Of a stretch of 64,000 bases of DNA, positions 41,712-50,776 are shown in pieces; positions within the stretch are counted from its first letter, which is position 1, and each line of letters begins with the position of its first letter. Below the pieces are notes generated by a model. The model made no database searches. It was given only the letters and a program-made list of their open reading frames with translations, and was not told the DNA's origin. The position numbers and the translations under genes are program-made. This DNA is from Firm-13 sp037143795. GTDB lineage: Bacteria > Bacillota > Clostridia > Saccharofermentanales > Saccharofermentanaceae. The stretch is from contig JBAWXZ010000013.1 of the NCBI GenBank assembly GCA_037143795.1, positions 47,441 to 111,440 on the forward strand, read 5' to 3'.

Positions 41712-44700
41712 ATGGTGCGTCCCGTCAAACTGGGAAGAGCAGAGAGAATGTCCTATTCTCGTATCGATGAAGTTATTGAGATGCCGGATTTGATAGAGAT
41801 CCAGAAGAATTCTTATCAATGGTTTCTTAATGAAGGACTAATGGAGGTTCTTCGAGAAGTATCTCCAATAACAGATTACACTGGAGACATTGAACTTTCA
41901 TTTATTGAAAAAGAATTTGACATTGAAAAACCGCAGAATTCTATTGAGGAGTGCAAAGAGAAGGATTGTAACTTCGCAGCTCCCCTCAAGGTTACAGTAC
42001 GCTTGAATAATAAGCGGGATAATGTTATCAAGGATCAGTCTGTTTTTATTGGTGATTTTCCTATTATGACTGAAAATGGCACCTTTATCATTAATGGTGC
42101 CGAGCGTGTTATTATCAGTCAGCTTGTCCGTTCACCCGGATCATATTTTTCCGTTTCCAAAGATAAGTCGGATAATCCATTGTATGCCACTCAGGTTATC
42201 CCCAACAGAGGCGCCTGGCTCGAGTATGAGACAGACTCCAATGGTATTATCTATGTCCGTGTTGACCGCGCAAGAAAATTTCCCCTTACTGTTTTCCTCC
42301 GTTCACTGGGCTTTGGTTCAGATGAAGAACTCAGAAATACATTTGGAGACGAGCGCTGCCTGAATGAGACAATAAAGAAAGACCCTTCACATTCCCGTGA
42401 AGAAGGACTTTCCGAATTGTATCATAAGCTCCGCCCGGGTGAGCCTGCTTCTGTCGAGGGAGCTGAGACTCTTCTCAACAGCATGTTTTTCGACCCGAAG
42501 CGTTATGACCTGGCACGTGTAGGAATTTACAAGCTCAACAAGAAGCTCTCACTGGCCAATCGTATCAAGGGGCACAAGACAGTTGAGAATGTTGTTACCG
42601 AGGACGGCGAGCTCGTTGTTCCGGCTGATACCATTCTTACCGCCGATAAAGCCGAAGCGATTGCCGCTGCAGGAATTAACGAAGTTCTGATTTATCCGAT
42701 TATTACAACAGGAGACACTGTTAAGGTTTCCGACAAGACCCTCAAGGTTCTTGGTAATGCCCGTGTAGATGCCGATGCATACATTCGTGCCAGTTTTTCC
42801 GAAGAAGAGCTCGAAGGATTCAATATCCGCAGCACACCGGTTAACGAGAAAGTCCGCACAGGCGTACTGCACTCTATTGTTGCTGATGCCCGTGTATCTG
42901 AACAGACTAATTATGCAGCTGTTCTTCAGGCGGCACTGACTGCCAAGGTTTATGAACTTATGCCGAAACACCTGACAGTCGAAGATATTATCGCAACTGT
43001 CAGTTATCTTATCGGTCTCGAATACGGTGTCGGCCACGTCGATGATATTGACCATCTTGGCAACCGTCGTATCCGTTCTGTCGGAGAACTCCTTCAGAAT
43101 CAGATTCGTATCGGTTTCTCCCGTATGGAGAGAAATATCCGCGAACGTATGGGTGCTGTACCTGACATTTCTACAGTCACACCTTTACAGCTTGTTAATA
43201 CGCGCCCTGTAAGTGCAGCGGTTAAAGAGTTCTTTGGTTCGTCCCAGCTATCCCAGTTCATGGATCAGCCAAACCCCCTTGCAGAACTGACTCATAAGAG
43301 AAGGCTGTCTGCTCTTGGGCCGGGTGGCTTGTCCAGAGAGAGGGCGAACTTTGAAGTCCGCGACGTTCACACTTCCCATTATGGAAGAATGTGCCCGATT
43401 GAGACGCCTGAAGGACCGAACATCGGCCTGATCAACTCCCTGGCCACATATGCACGCGTTAACTCCTACGGATTCATTGAGACACCGTATCGTGTCTATG
43501 ATAAGAAGAAGGGTATTGTTACCCGCGATGTGCAGTATATGACTGCAGACCAGGAAGATTATTACTATATTGCACAGGCAAATGAACCTCTTGATGTGAC
43601 CGGTAAATTTCTTGACAAGAAAGTTGTCTGTCGTTATCTGGATAAATTCATTGAAGTTGAGCCTGAAAAAGTTGACTGGATGGACGTTTCTCCCAGACAG
43701 CTGGTTTCTGTTGCTACGGCACTGATTCCTTTCCTGGGCAACGATGATGCCAACCGTGCCCTGATGGGTTCAAACATGCAGCGTCAGGCCGTCCCGTTAA
43801 TTCGTCCGGAAGCACCGATTATCGGAACAGGTATGGAATACCGTGCCGCAAAAGACTCCGGAGTCTGTAAAGTTGCCAAGAATGACGGTGAGGTTACTTT
43901 TGTAGCAGCCGACAGGATTGAGATAACAACGACTACAGGCAGCAAGGACAACTATTATCTTACCAAGTATCAGCGCTCCAACCAGAGTACGTGCATTAAC
44001 CAGCATCCGCTGGTCCGCATGGGTGAAAAGGTTACTGCCGAAGATATCATAGCTGATGGCCCTTCAACACAGAACGGGGAGCTTGCTCTCGGTAAAAATG
44101 TGCTGATCGGATTCATGACATGGGAAGGCTACAATTACGAGGATGCTATCCTCATCAATGAAAGACTTGTCCGTGAGGACGTATATACTTCCATTCATAT
44201 TGAAGAATATGAGTGCGAAGCCCGCGATACCAAGCTCGGCGCTGAGGAGATCACCCGTGAAATCCCCAACGTCAGTGATGATGCGCTGCGCGATCTTGAT
44301 GAGTATGGTGTTATCCGCGTTGGTGCCGAGGTAAGGGCAGGAGATATTCTTGTCGGTAAAGTCACACCCAAGGGTGAGACAGAGCTTACTGCAGAAGAGC
44401 GTTTGTACCGTGCCATCTTCGGTGAAAAAATCCGCGAAGTCCGTGACACCTCTGTCCGTGTACCTCACGGTGAATCCGGAATTATTGTTGATGTTAAGAC
44501 TTTCACTAAAGAGAATGATGATGTCTTAAAAGGCAGCGTGAACAAGCTTGTCCGCGTATATATTGCGCAGAAAAGAAAGCTTTCCGTTGGTGATAAGATG
44601 GCAGGCCGCCATGGTAACAAAGGTGTTGTATCACGCATCCTACCGGAAGAGGATATGCCTTTCATGCCGGACGGTACTCCTTTGGATATCGTTTTGAACC

Positions 44701-45518
44701 CTCTTGGTGTTCCTTCCCGTATGAATATCGGCCAGCTTCTTGAGGTCCACCTCGGACGCGCGGCCCGTTCTCTCAACTGGAAGATCGCCACACCTGTTTT
44801 TGACGGTGCAAACGAAGCGGATATTGTTGATGCTTTCCGTGAGGCAGGTGTTGACCTTGACGGTAAAACCGTTCTCTATGACGGACGTACCGGCGAGCCT
44901 TTCGAGAGCCGCATTACAGTGGGCATCATGTACTATCTTAAGCTTCACCATCTGGTTGATGATAAGATTCATGCCCGTTCCATAGGACCGTACTCCCTTG
45001 TTACTCAGCAGCCCCTCGGCGGTAAAGCGCAGTTCGGCGGCCAGCGTTTCGGAGAGATGGAAGTTTGGGCGCTTGAGGCTTATGGCGCAGCGCACACACT
45101 GCAGGAAATTCTTACCGTTAAGTCGGATGATATTTCCGGACGTACCAAGACTTACGAGTCTATCGTCAAAGGTCAGAGCGTACCGGAGTCCGGAATTCCG
45201 GAATCCTTTAAGGTTCTTGTCAGGGAACTTCAGTCACTGGCACTCGATGTCCACATCTATGCCGGCGAAAATGAAGAACTCAAGCTCAAGGATGCTGCCG
45301 ATGAAGATGTTGATTTGCCCGTTCCGGATCCTGAACTGATCTCCAGATATGCATCACAGCCTGAGGAAGGCGAGCTCTCGGGAGCCGGCTTTTCAGAAGG
45401 TGAGTTGTCTGAGGATGGAGAGATAATCTCAGAAGATCTCTTTCTTTCACCGGATCTGGACGATCTGGAATTTCCGGCTACCAATGTAGATTCGGATACT
45501 GAGGACGAGCAATTCTAA
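41712..45518 (+). CDS. rpoB: RNA polymerase beta subunit
   Basis: 1268 residues, full length. The rifampicin region reads SSQLSQFMDQPNPLAELTHKRRLSALGPGGL, with the key Asp, His and Ser present but Pro where E. coli has Asn518. DEDAILIN-type segments (YNYEDAILINERLVREDVYTS), GDKMAGRHGNKGV and PLGGKAQFGGQRFGEMEVWALEAYGAA follow. A Glu/Ser-rich tail closes the protein. It is not preceded by rplKAJL as in many bacteria; it has its own promoter and leader. Confidence 0.98.
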   Translation: MVRPVKLGRAERMSYSRIDEVIEMPDLIEIQKNSYQWFLNEGLMEVLREVSPITDYTGDIELSFIEKEFDIEKPQNSIEECKEKDCNFAAPLKVTVRLNNKRDNVIKDQSVFIGDFPIMTENGTFIINGAERVIISQLVRSPGSYFSVSKDKSDNPLYATQVIPNRGAWLEYETDSNGIIYVRVDRARKFPLTVFLRSLGFGSDEELRNTFGDERCLNETIKKDPSHSREEGLSELYHKLRPGEPASVEGAETLLNSMFFDPKRYDLARVGIYKLNKKLSLANRIKGHKTVENVVTEDGELVVPADTILTADKAEAIAAAGINEVLIYPIITTGDTVKVSDKTLKVLGNARVDADAYIRASFSEEELEGFNIRSTPVNEKVRTGVLHSIVADARVSEQTNYAAVLQAALTAKVYELMPKHLTVEDIIATVSYLIGLEYGVGHVDDIDHLGNRRIRSVGELLQNQIRIGFSRMERNIRERMGAVPDISTVTPLQLVNTRPVSAAVKEFFGSSQLSQFMDQPNPLAELTHKRRLSALGPGGLSRERANFEVRDVHTSHYGRMCPIETPEGPNIGLINSLATYARVNSYGFIETPYRVYDKKKGIVTRDVQYMTADQEDYYYIAQANEPLDVTGKFLDKKVVCRYLDKFIEVEPEKVDWMDVSPRQLVSVATALIPFLGNDDANRALMGSNMQRQAVPLIRPEAPIIGTGMEYRAAKDSGVCKVAKNDGEVTFVAADRIEITTTTGSKDNYYLTKYQRSNQSTCINQHPLVRMGEKVTAEDIIADGPSTQNGELALGKNVLIGFMTWEGYNYEDAILINERLVREDVYTSIHIEEYECEARDTKLGAEEITREIPNVSDDALRDLDEYGVIRVGAEVRAGDILVGKVTPKGETELTAEERLYRAIFGEKIREVRDTSVRVPHGESGIIVDVKTFTKENDDVLKGSVNKLVRVYIAQKRKLSVGDKMAGRHGNKGVVSRILPEEDMPFMPDGTPLDIVLNPLGVPSRMNIGQLLEVHLGRAARSLNWKIATPVFDGANEADIVDAFREAGVDLDGKTVLYDGRTGEPFESRITVGIMYYLKLHHLVDDKIHARSIGPYSLVTQQPLGGKAQFGGQRFGEMEVWALEAYGAAHTLQEILTVKSDDISGRTKTYESIVKGQSVPESGIPESFKVLVRELQSLALDVHIYAGENEELKLKDAADEDVDLPVPDPELISRYASQPEEGELSGAGFSEGELSEDGEIISEDLFLSPDLDDLEFPATNVDSDTEDEQF

Positions 45519-45570
45519 GTTTGGGTCGAATTGATCCATACGTGTCATTTTGGAAGGAGACTTCAGATAT

Positions 45571-48500
45571 ATGTTTGAAATGAATAATTTCGAATCCATC
45601 GGTATCAGACTGGCCTCGCCCGAGATCATCAAGGGATGGTCACATGGAGAGGTTAAAAAACCGGAAACAATCAATTACCGCACACTGAAACCTGAACGTG
45701 ACGGTCTGTTCTGCGAACGTATTTTCGGACCGCAGAAAGACTGGGAGTGCCATTGCGGAAAGTATAAGAAAATTCGCTACAAGGGTATCATCTGTGACCG
45801 CTGCGGTGTCGAGGTTACTCGCTCCAAAGTCCGTCGTGAACGTCTTGGCCACATCGAGTTGGCTGCCCCTGTTTCGCACATCTGGTATTTCCGTGGAATT
45901 CCAAGCCGAATGGGTTTGATTCTGGATATTACTCCCAGAAACCTGGAAAGAGTCCTGTATTTCGGTGCATATATTGTGCTGGATCCGGGTACGACTAACC
46001 TTGCTAAAAACGCCATCATCGAAGAAAAAGAATATCGTGACACAATTGAACAATACGGAAAAAGTGCTTTTGTAGCACGCATGGGTGCTGAGGCAATCAA
46101 AATACTTCTTCACGAGATAGATGTATCGGCGCTTGCTGAGCACCTTCATGAAGATTTCCGTTCAGCCACCGGTCAAAAGAGGGCTAGAATCATTAAGCGC
46201 CTTGAAGTTGTTGAGGCTTTCAAAAAGTCCAACAACAAACCGGAGTGGATGATTCTTGATGTCCTGCCAGTACTTCCCCCCGAGCTTCGCCCGATGGTTC
46301 AGCTCGACGGCGGACGTTTCGCCACATCTGACTTGAATGATCTTTACCGCCGTGTTATTAACAGAAATAACCGTTTGAGCAAGCTCCTTCAGCTTGGAGC
46401 ACCGGAAATCATCGTCCGCAACGAGAAGCGTATGCTTCAGGAAGCGGTTGATGCACTGATTGACAACGGCAGAAGAGGCCGTCCTGTTACGGGCGCTTCC
46501 AGCCGTGCCCTTAAATCCCTTTCCGATATGCTTAAGGGCAAACAGGGACGTTTCCGTCAGAACCTTCTTGGTAAGCGTGTTGATTATTCAGGCCGTTCCG
46601 TTATTGTTGTCGGTCCGGAACTCAAAATGCACCAGTGCGGTCTGCCCAAGGAAATGGCGCTGGAACTGTTCAAGCCGTTTGTTATGAAACGCCTTGTCAA
46701 CGATGGCCATGCACAGCACATCAAGACTGCCAAGCGTCTGGTTGACCGTGCTACCGATGTCGTCTGGGATATTCTTGAAGATGTTATAAAGGATCACCCG
46801 GTTATGCTTAACCGTGCCCCTACTCTTCACCGTCTGGGAATCCAGGCTTTTGAACCGGTACTCGTTGAGGGCCGTGCCATTAAGCTTCATCCCCTTGTCT
46901 GTACTGCTTTCAACGCCGACTTTGACGGAGATCAGATGGCTGTCCATGTTCCTCTATCTGCAGAAGCGCAGGCAGAGGCCCGTTTCCTCATGCTTTCTTC
47001 CAATAATCTCCTGAAGCCTCAGGACGGCAAGCCTGTTACCGTTCCTACACAGGATATGGTTCTTGGCTGCTATTATATGACAATTGACAAAGAGGGAGAG
47101 CGCGGCGAAAACATGGTTTTCGGTTCACTCGATGAAGCAGTCATGGCTTATGATGAACACGAACTTGAACTGCATGCCCCGATCCGTATCCGGGTAACCC
47201 GCGAAGTGAATGGCGTTATGATGACCGGCCTTGTGAAGTCTACTCTCGGCCGATTTATTTTCAATGAAATTATTCCGCAGGATCTTGGATATGTTGACCG
47301 CAGTGCTGCTGGAAACGAACTGCCTCTTGAGTGCGATTTCCTCGTAGGAAAGAAAGCCCTTGAAGATATTATCAGCCGCACCATCCGTATCCACGGAATT
47401 GGCCTGACCGCCAGACTTCTTGATGAGGTTAAATCCCTTGGATACAAATATGCTACCCGCAGCGGTATTTCCATCGGTATCGAAGACATGATCGTGCCTG
47501 AAGTTAAAGAACGTATGATTCATGAAGCCGAGGATAAGGTTGAACACATTAACCGTATGTACCAGCGCGGTATGTTGAATGAAGAGGGTCGTTACAAGGG
47601 TGTTATTGCCATTTGGACGGATACTACCGATTCCATAACGGAGGAACTCAAAAAGAACCTCGGCAAGTACAACCCGATCAAGATGATGTCTGATTCCGGT
47701 GCCCGCGGTAATATCAACCAGATCAAACAGCTTGCCGGTATGCGCGGTAACATGACGGATACATCCGGTAAGACCATTGAAATCCCGATCAAGTCCAACC
47801 TGCGTGAAGGCATGAACGTGCTCGAGTTCTTTATCTCTTCGCATGGTGCCAGAAAAGCTCTTTCCGATACCGCGCTTAAGACGGCCGACTCCGGATACCT
47901 GACACGCCGTCTGGTCGATGTTGCCCAGGATGTTATTGTTCTCGAAGAAGACTGCGGAACGCAGGATTTCACGTATGTTACTGAGCTTGCTGTAATTGCC
48001 AACGATAAGAAGGATATTATTAAAGCTCTTGCTGACCGTCTTGCGGGCCGTTATTCGGCATTCGAGATTGTGCATCCCAAGACCGGTGAGGTTTTCATCG
48101 GAAAGAACGAACTGATTACTCAGGATATTGCCAACGCAATTGAGGCTTCCGGGCTTCTTAAAGTTGCTATCCGTTCGGTCTTTGACTGCAGATCCCATCG
48201 TGGTGTATGTTCACATTGTTACGGCGTCAACCTTGCAACAGGAGAACCAACTATCGGCGGTGAAGCTGTAGGCATTATGGCGGCACAGTCCATCGGAGAA
48301 CCCGGTACCCAGCTCACTATGCGTACATTCCATACGGGAGGTATCGCATCCGGAGAGGATATTACACAGGGACTTCCCCGTGTTGAGGAACTTTTCGAAG
48401 CAAGAAAGCCGAAAGGACAGGCAATTATCTCCGAGATCGACGGTGTTATCCGTATTGAAGAGGGAAGCAAACGTAAACGCGAGATCGTCGTGACGGCTGC

Positions 48501-49185
48501 CCAGGGTGAAGACGGAAGTCTTGAAGAGAAGAGATATCCTATCTCTTATTCTGCCACAGCCAAGATTAAAGACGGCGATACGGTGGAAGCCGGCGATCTT
48601 TTGACGGATGGTACAGTCAGCCCACAGGAAATTATGAAGGTCAAAGGTGTGCGCGGCGTACAGAAGTATATTATCAGCGAAGTTATCAAGGTGTATAAGA
48701 GTGGTGGTGTTACCATCAATGATAAGCATATTGAAGTAATTACCCGCCAGATGATGCGTAAAATCCGTATTGATGATCCGGGTGATACAGAGCTTATGAC
48801 GGGAAGCCTTGTCGATATGTTCGACTATGAGGCTGCCAATGTTAAGGCCGAAAGTATCGGTGCGATTTCTGCAAAAGGCAAGCGCACACTGCTTGGTATT
48901 ACAAAGGCTTCCCTTGCTACAGATTCCTTCCTGTCAGCCGCTTCCTTCCAGGAAACTACGCGTGTTTTGACAGATGCTGCTGTAAAGGGTAAAATAGATC
49001 CGTTGTACGGTCTCAAGGAGAACGTAATTATTGGTAAATTGATTCCTGCAGGAACGGGAATGCCGCGTTATCGCAATATTACAGCTGTTCCTGTTATCCC
49101 TGAGAACAACGCTTTTCTGGGAAGGGAAACGTCCTCCGTCAAGCAGGGTTATGAAAATGCGCTGCAGGAGGACTCTGCGGAATAA
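45571..49185 (+). CDS. rpoC: RNA polymerase beta' subunit
   Basis: 1204 residues from ATG 45571 (GGAAGGAG upstream). Zinc finger CHCGKYKKIRYKGIICDRCG near residue 60, the catalytic NADFDGDQMA loop near 455, bridge helix and trigger loop region (GARGNINQIKQLAGMRG; GEPGTQLTMRTFHTGG). Co-transcribed with rpoB, 52 bp apart. Confidence 0.98.
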   Translation: MFEMNNFESIGIRLASPEIIKGWSHGEVKKPETINYRTLKPERDGLFCERIFGPQKDWECHCGKYKKIRYKGIICDRCGVEVTRSKVRRERLGHIELAAPVSHIWYFRGIPSRMGLILDITPRNLERVLYFGAYIVLDPGTTNLAKNAIIEEKEYRDTIEQYGKSAFVARMGAEAIKILLHEIDVSALAEHLHEDFRSATGQKRARIIKRLEVVEAFKKSNNKPEWMILDVLPVLPPELRPMVQLDGGRFATSDLNDLYRRVINRNNRLSKLLQLGAPEIIVRNEKRMLQEAVDALIDNGRRGRPVTGASSRALKSLSDMLKGKQGRFRQNLLGKRVDYSGRSVIVVGPELKMHQCGLPKEMALELFKPFVMKRLVNDGHAQHIKTAKRLVDRATDVVWDILEDVIKDHPVMLNRAPTLHRLGIQAFEPVLVEGRAIKLHPLVCTAFNADFDGDQMAVHVPLSAEAQAEARFLMLSSNNLLKPQDGKPVTVPTQDMVLGCYYMTIDKEGERGENMVFGSLDEAVMAYDEHELELHAPIRIRVTREVNGVMMTGLVKSTLGRFIFNEIIPQDLGYVDRSAAGNELPLECDFLVGKKALEDIISRTIRIHGIGLTARLLDEVKSLGYKYATRSGISIGIEDMIVPEVKERMIHEAEDKVEHINRMYQRGMLNEEGRYKGVIAIWTDTTDSITEELKKNLGKYNPIKMMSDSGARGNINQIKQLAGMRGNMTDTSGKTIEIPIKSNLREGMNVLEFFISSHGARKALSDTALKTADSGYLTRRLVDVAQDVIVLEEDCGTQDFTYVTELAVIANDKKDIIKALADRLAGRYSAFEIVHPKTGEVFIGKNELITQDIANAIEASGLLKVAIRSVFDCRSHRGVCSHCYGVNLATGEPTIGGEAVGIMAAQSIGEPGTQLTMRTFHTGGIASGEDITQGLPRVEELFEARKPKGQAIISEIDGVIRIEEGSKRKREIVVTAAQGEDGSLEEKRYPISYSATAKIKDGDTVEAGDLLTDGTVSPQEIMKVKGVRGVQKYIISEVIKVYKSGGVTINDKHIEVITRQMMRKIRIDDPGDTELMTGSLVDMFDYEAANVKAESIGAISAKGKRTLLGITKASLATDSFLSAASFQETTRVLTDAAVKGKIDPLYGLKENVIIGKLIPAGTGMPRYRNITAVPVIPENNAFLGRETSSVKQGYENALQEDSAE

Positions 49186-49206
49186 TCTGCAGTTGTCGGA
49201 GGCATA

Positions 49207-50676
49207 ATGCAAATTCACTTTACTTGGAAACGCAAAAATTTTATGGCAGTGCTGACCGTTGCAATAAGTGCAATGGTCACACTGCCTATTTTATTAGTAC
49301 CTGTCGGACTTCGCTCCGGTGCGCCGGCTTACATATTGGTAGACAGGGCTTATGCAGCTGCATATCCCGTGGATCCCAACAAAAAACCGGTGCTGATTGA
49401 GGACTACGCAATTTCAGGGGCTTCCTTGAAAGGCTCAGTGAACGGCCTGGAAACGAATGAAACAGAAAGCACATCAACTGATTCGGGCACAACAGCGGAA
49501 ACAGTAAGCCCCGGTGTATCCGCAACCCCCGCCGGTTCGGAGACTGCTGCGGGCCAGGACGGCACGGCTCCTGTGGTGACGGACGGTGCTGCTCCGGAAG
49601 CAGTTGACCCCAATGCGGGTCTTATCCAGGTTGGCGAAGGCCAGACAGTTTCAGCGTCATACCTCGAGGGGGAAGCTCCTTCCGGTGCAGCAGACCCATA
49701 CGCCGGTATTCTTACAGCATCGATAGTGCAGTATGCAGATGCAGATAACATTCCGGTTGAATTGCTGGATACTTCTGTTTTTTTGTCTGATGAATCGACT
49801 TTTTATATTCAGACGGAAGGCACCCTGATTAAAGAGACTCCTGATATGGCTTCCGTAACTGTTTCTACGATCAATAAAGCCAAGGGTGTAACGCGTATCG
49901 GTATAGGTGATACATGGTCGAAAATCAGGACAGAAGATGGTACGGAAGGATACGTTCCCACGTACTGCCTCTCGAAGGATATGCTGTTTATTGCAATTGA
50001 CCGTACGGTGTGGGTGGATTCAGCCAGCCTCAAGCTTCGTGCGGAGCCGTCTACAGGCAGTGATATTATTAAAACCCTTTCACAGGATACGCCTCTTCAC
50101 TGCAGCGGAATCTCGGATAAATGGTATGAGGTGACGACCTCAGACGGAACAGTCGGATATGTATATGTTTCATATACTACAAAGACACCGCCTCCGACAC
50201 CGACACCAACTCCGGTACCGAAGAAAAAAACAACGACAACTACGAAGACTAGTAAGAGTTCTGGAAAAACTACCGGAAATACAGTAAGCCTTCCGACGAT
50301 TACCGGTGTTAACGGTGACAGTATTGTAAATATCTGTATATCTATGTTAGGCGTCCCATACACCTGGGCAGGAGAATCAAGGGATGGCGGAGTGGATTGT
50401 TCAGGCCTGGTAGTATATGCATATCGTCAGATCGGAATCGGCCTTCCTCATCAGTCCAATTCCCTGGTAAAATGCGGAGTAAGTATCAGCAGGGCAGATA
50501 TCCAGGTAGGCGACATTGTCTGCTGGGACATTCGAGGGTCATCGGATTCCGTTGAACATGTTGGTATTTACGTTGGCGGCGGACAGGTTATTCACGCGTC
50601 ATCCACCCGAGATCGTGTAGAATACGGTAATGTTGACATGTATCCGATCGTCAGTATCCGGAGAATTATTTCATAG
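49207..50676 (+). CDS. SH3b/NlpC-P60 peptidoglycan hydrolase
   Basis: 489 residues. A hydrophobic signal (about 12-33) and AYAAAYP suggest export. A Thr/Ala/Pro-rich low-complexity stretch (about 70-150) is followed by two SH3-like repeats (about 205-260 and 270-325: KGVTRIGIGDTWSKIRTEDGTEGYVPTYCL; LKLRAEPSTGSDIIKTLSQ). A PTPTPTPVP/Lys/Thr linker leads to the NlpC/P60 domain (about 370-489) with catalytic Cys398 (DCSGL), His451 (EHVGIY) and His463 (VIHAS). It should cut D-Glu-diaminopimelate bonds in cell-wall peptides. It follows rpoC by 21 bp, so polymerase readthrough may express it. Confidence 0.93.
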   Translation: MQIHFTWKRKNFMAVLTVAISAMVTLPILLVPVGLRSGAPAYILVDRAYAAAYPVDPNKKPVLIEDYAISGASLKGSVNGLETNETESTSTDSGTTAETVSPGVSATPAGSETAAGQDGTAPVVTDGAAPEAVDPNAGLIQVGEGQTVSASYLEGEAPSGAADPYAGILTASIVQYADADNIPVELLDTSVFLSDESTFYIQTEGTLIKETPDMASVTVSTINKAKGVTRIGIGDTWSKIRTEDGTEGYVPTYCLSKDMLFIAIDRTVWVDSASLKLRAEPSTGSDIIKTLSQDTPLHCSGISDKWYEVTTSDGTVGYVYVSYTTKTPPPTPTPTPVPKKKTTTTTKTSKSSGKTTGNTVSLPTITGVNGDSIVNICISMLGVPYTWAGESRDGGVDCSGLVVYAYRQIGIGLPHQSNSLVKCGVSISRADIQVGDIVCWDIRGSSDSVEHVGIYVGGGQVIHASSTRDRVEYGNVDMYPIVSIRRIIS

Positions 50677-50704
50677 TATTTTCCTGGTTTGAAAATTACA
50701 GTAT

Positions 50705-50740
50705 AAAAAGGAGACCCGGAATTTCCGGATCTCCTTTTTT
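50705..50740. terminator. Bidirectional terminator
   Basis: AAAAAGGAGA-c-CCGGAA/TTCCGG-a-TCTCCTTTTTT: A tract, 12-bp stem, T tract. It serves both the NlpC/P60 gene and the convergent clostripain gene. Confidence 0.9.
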
Positions 50741-50776
50741 GAAACTGTGATTATGTAAATGCGGCGGGATCTGTGC

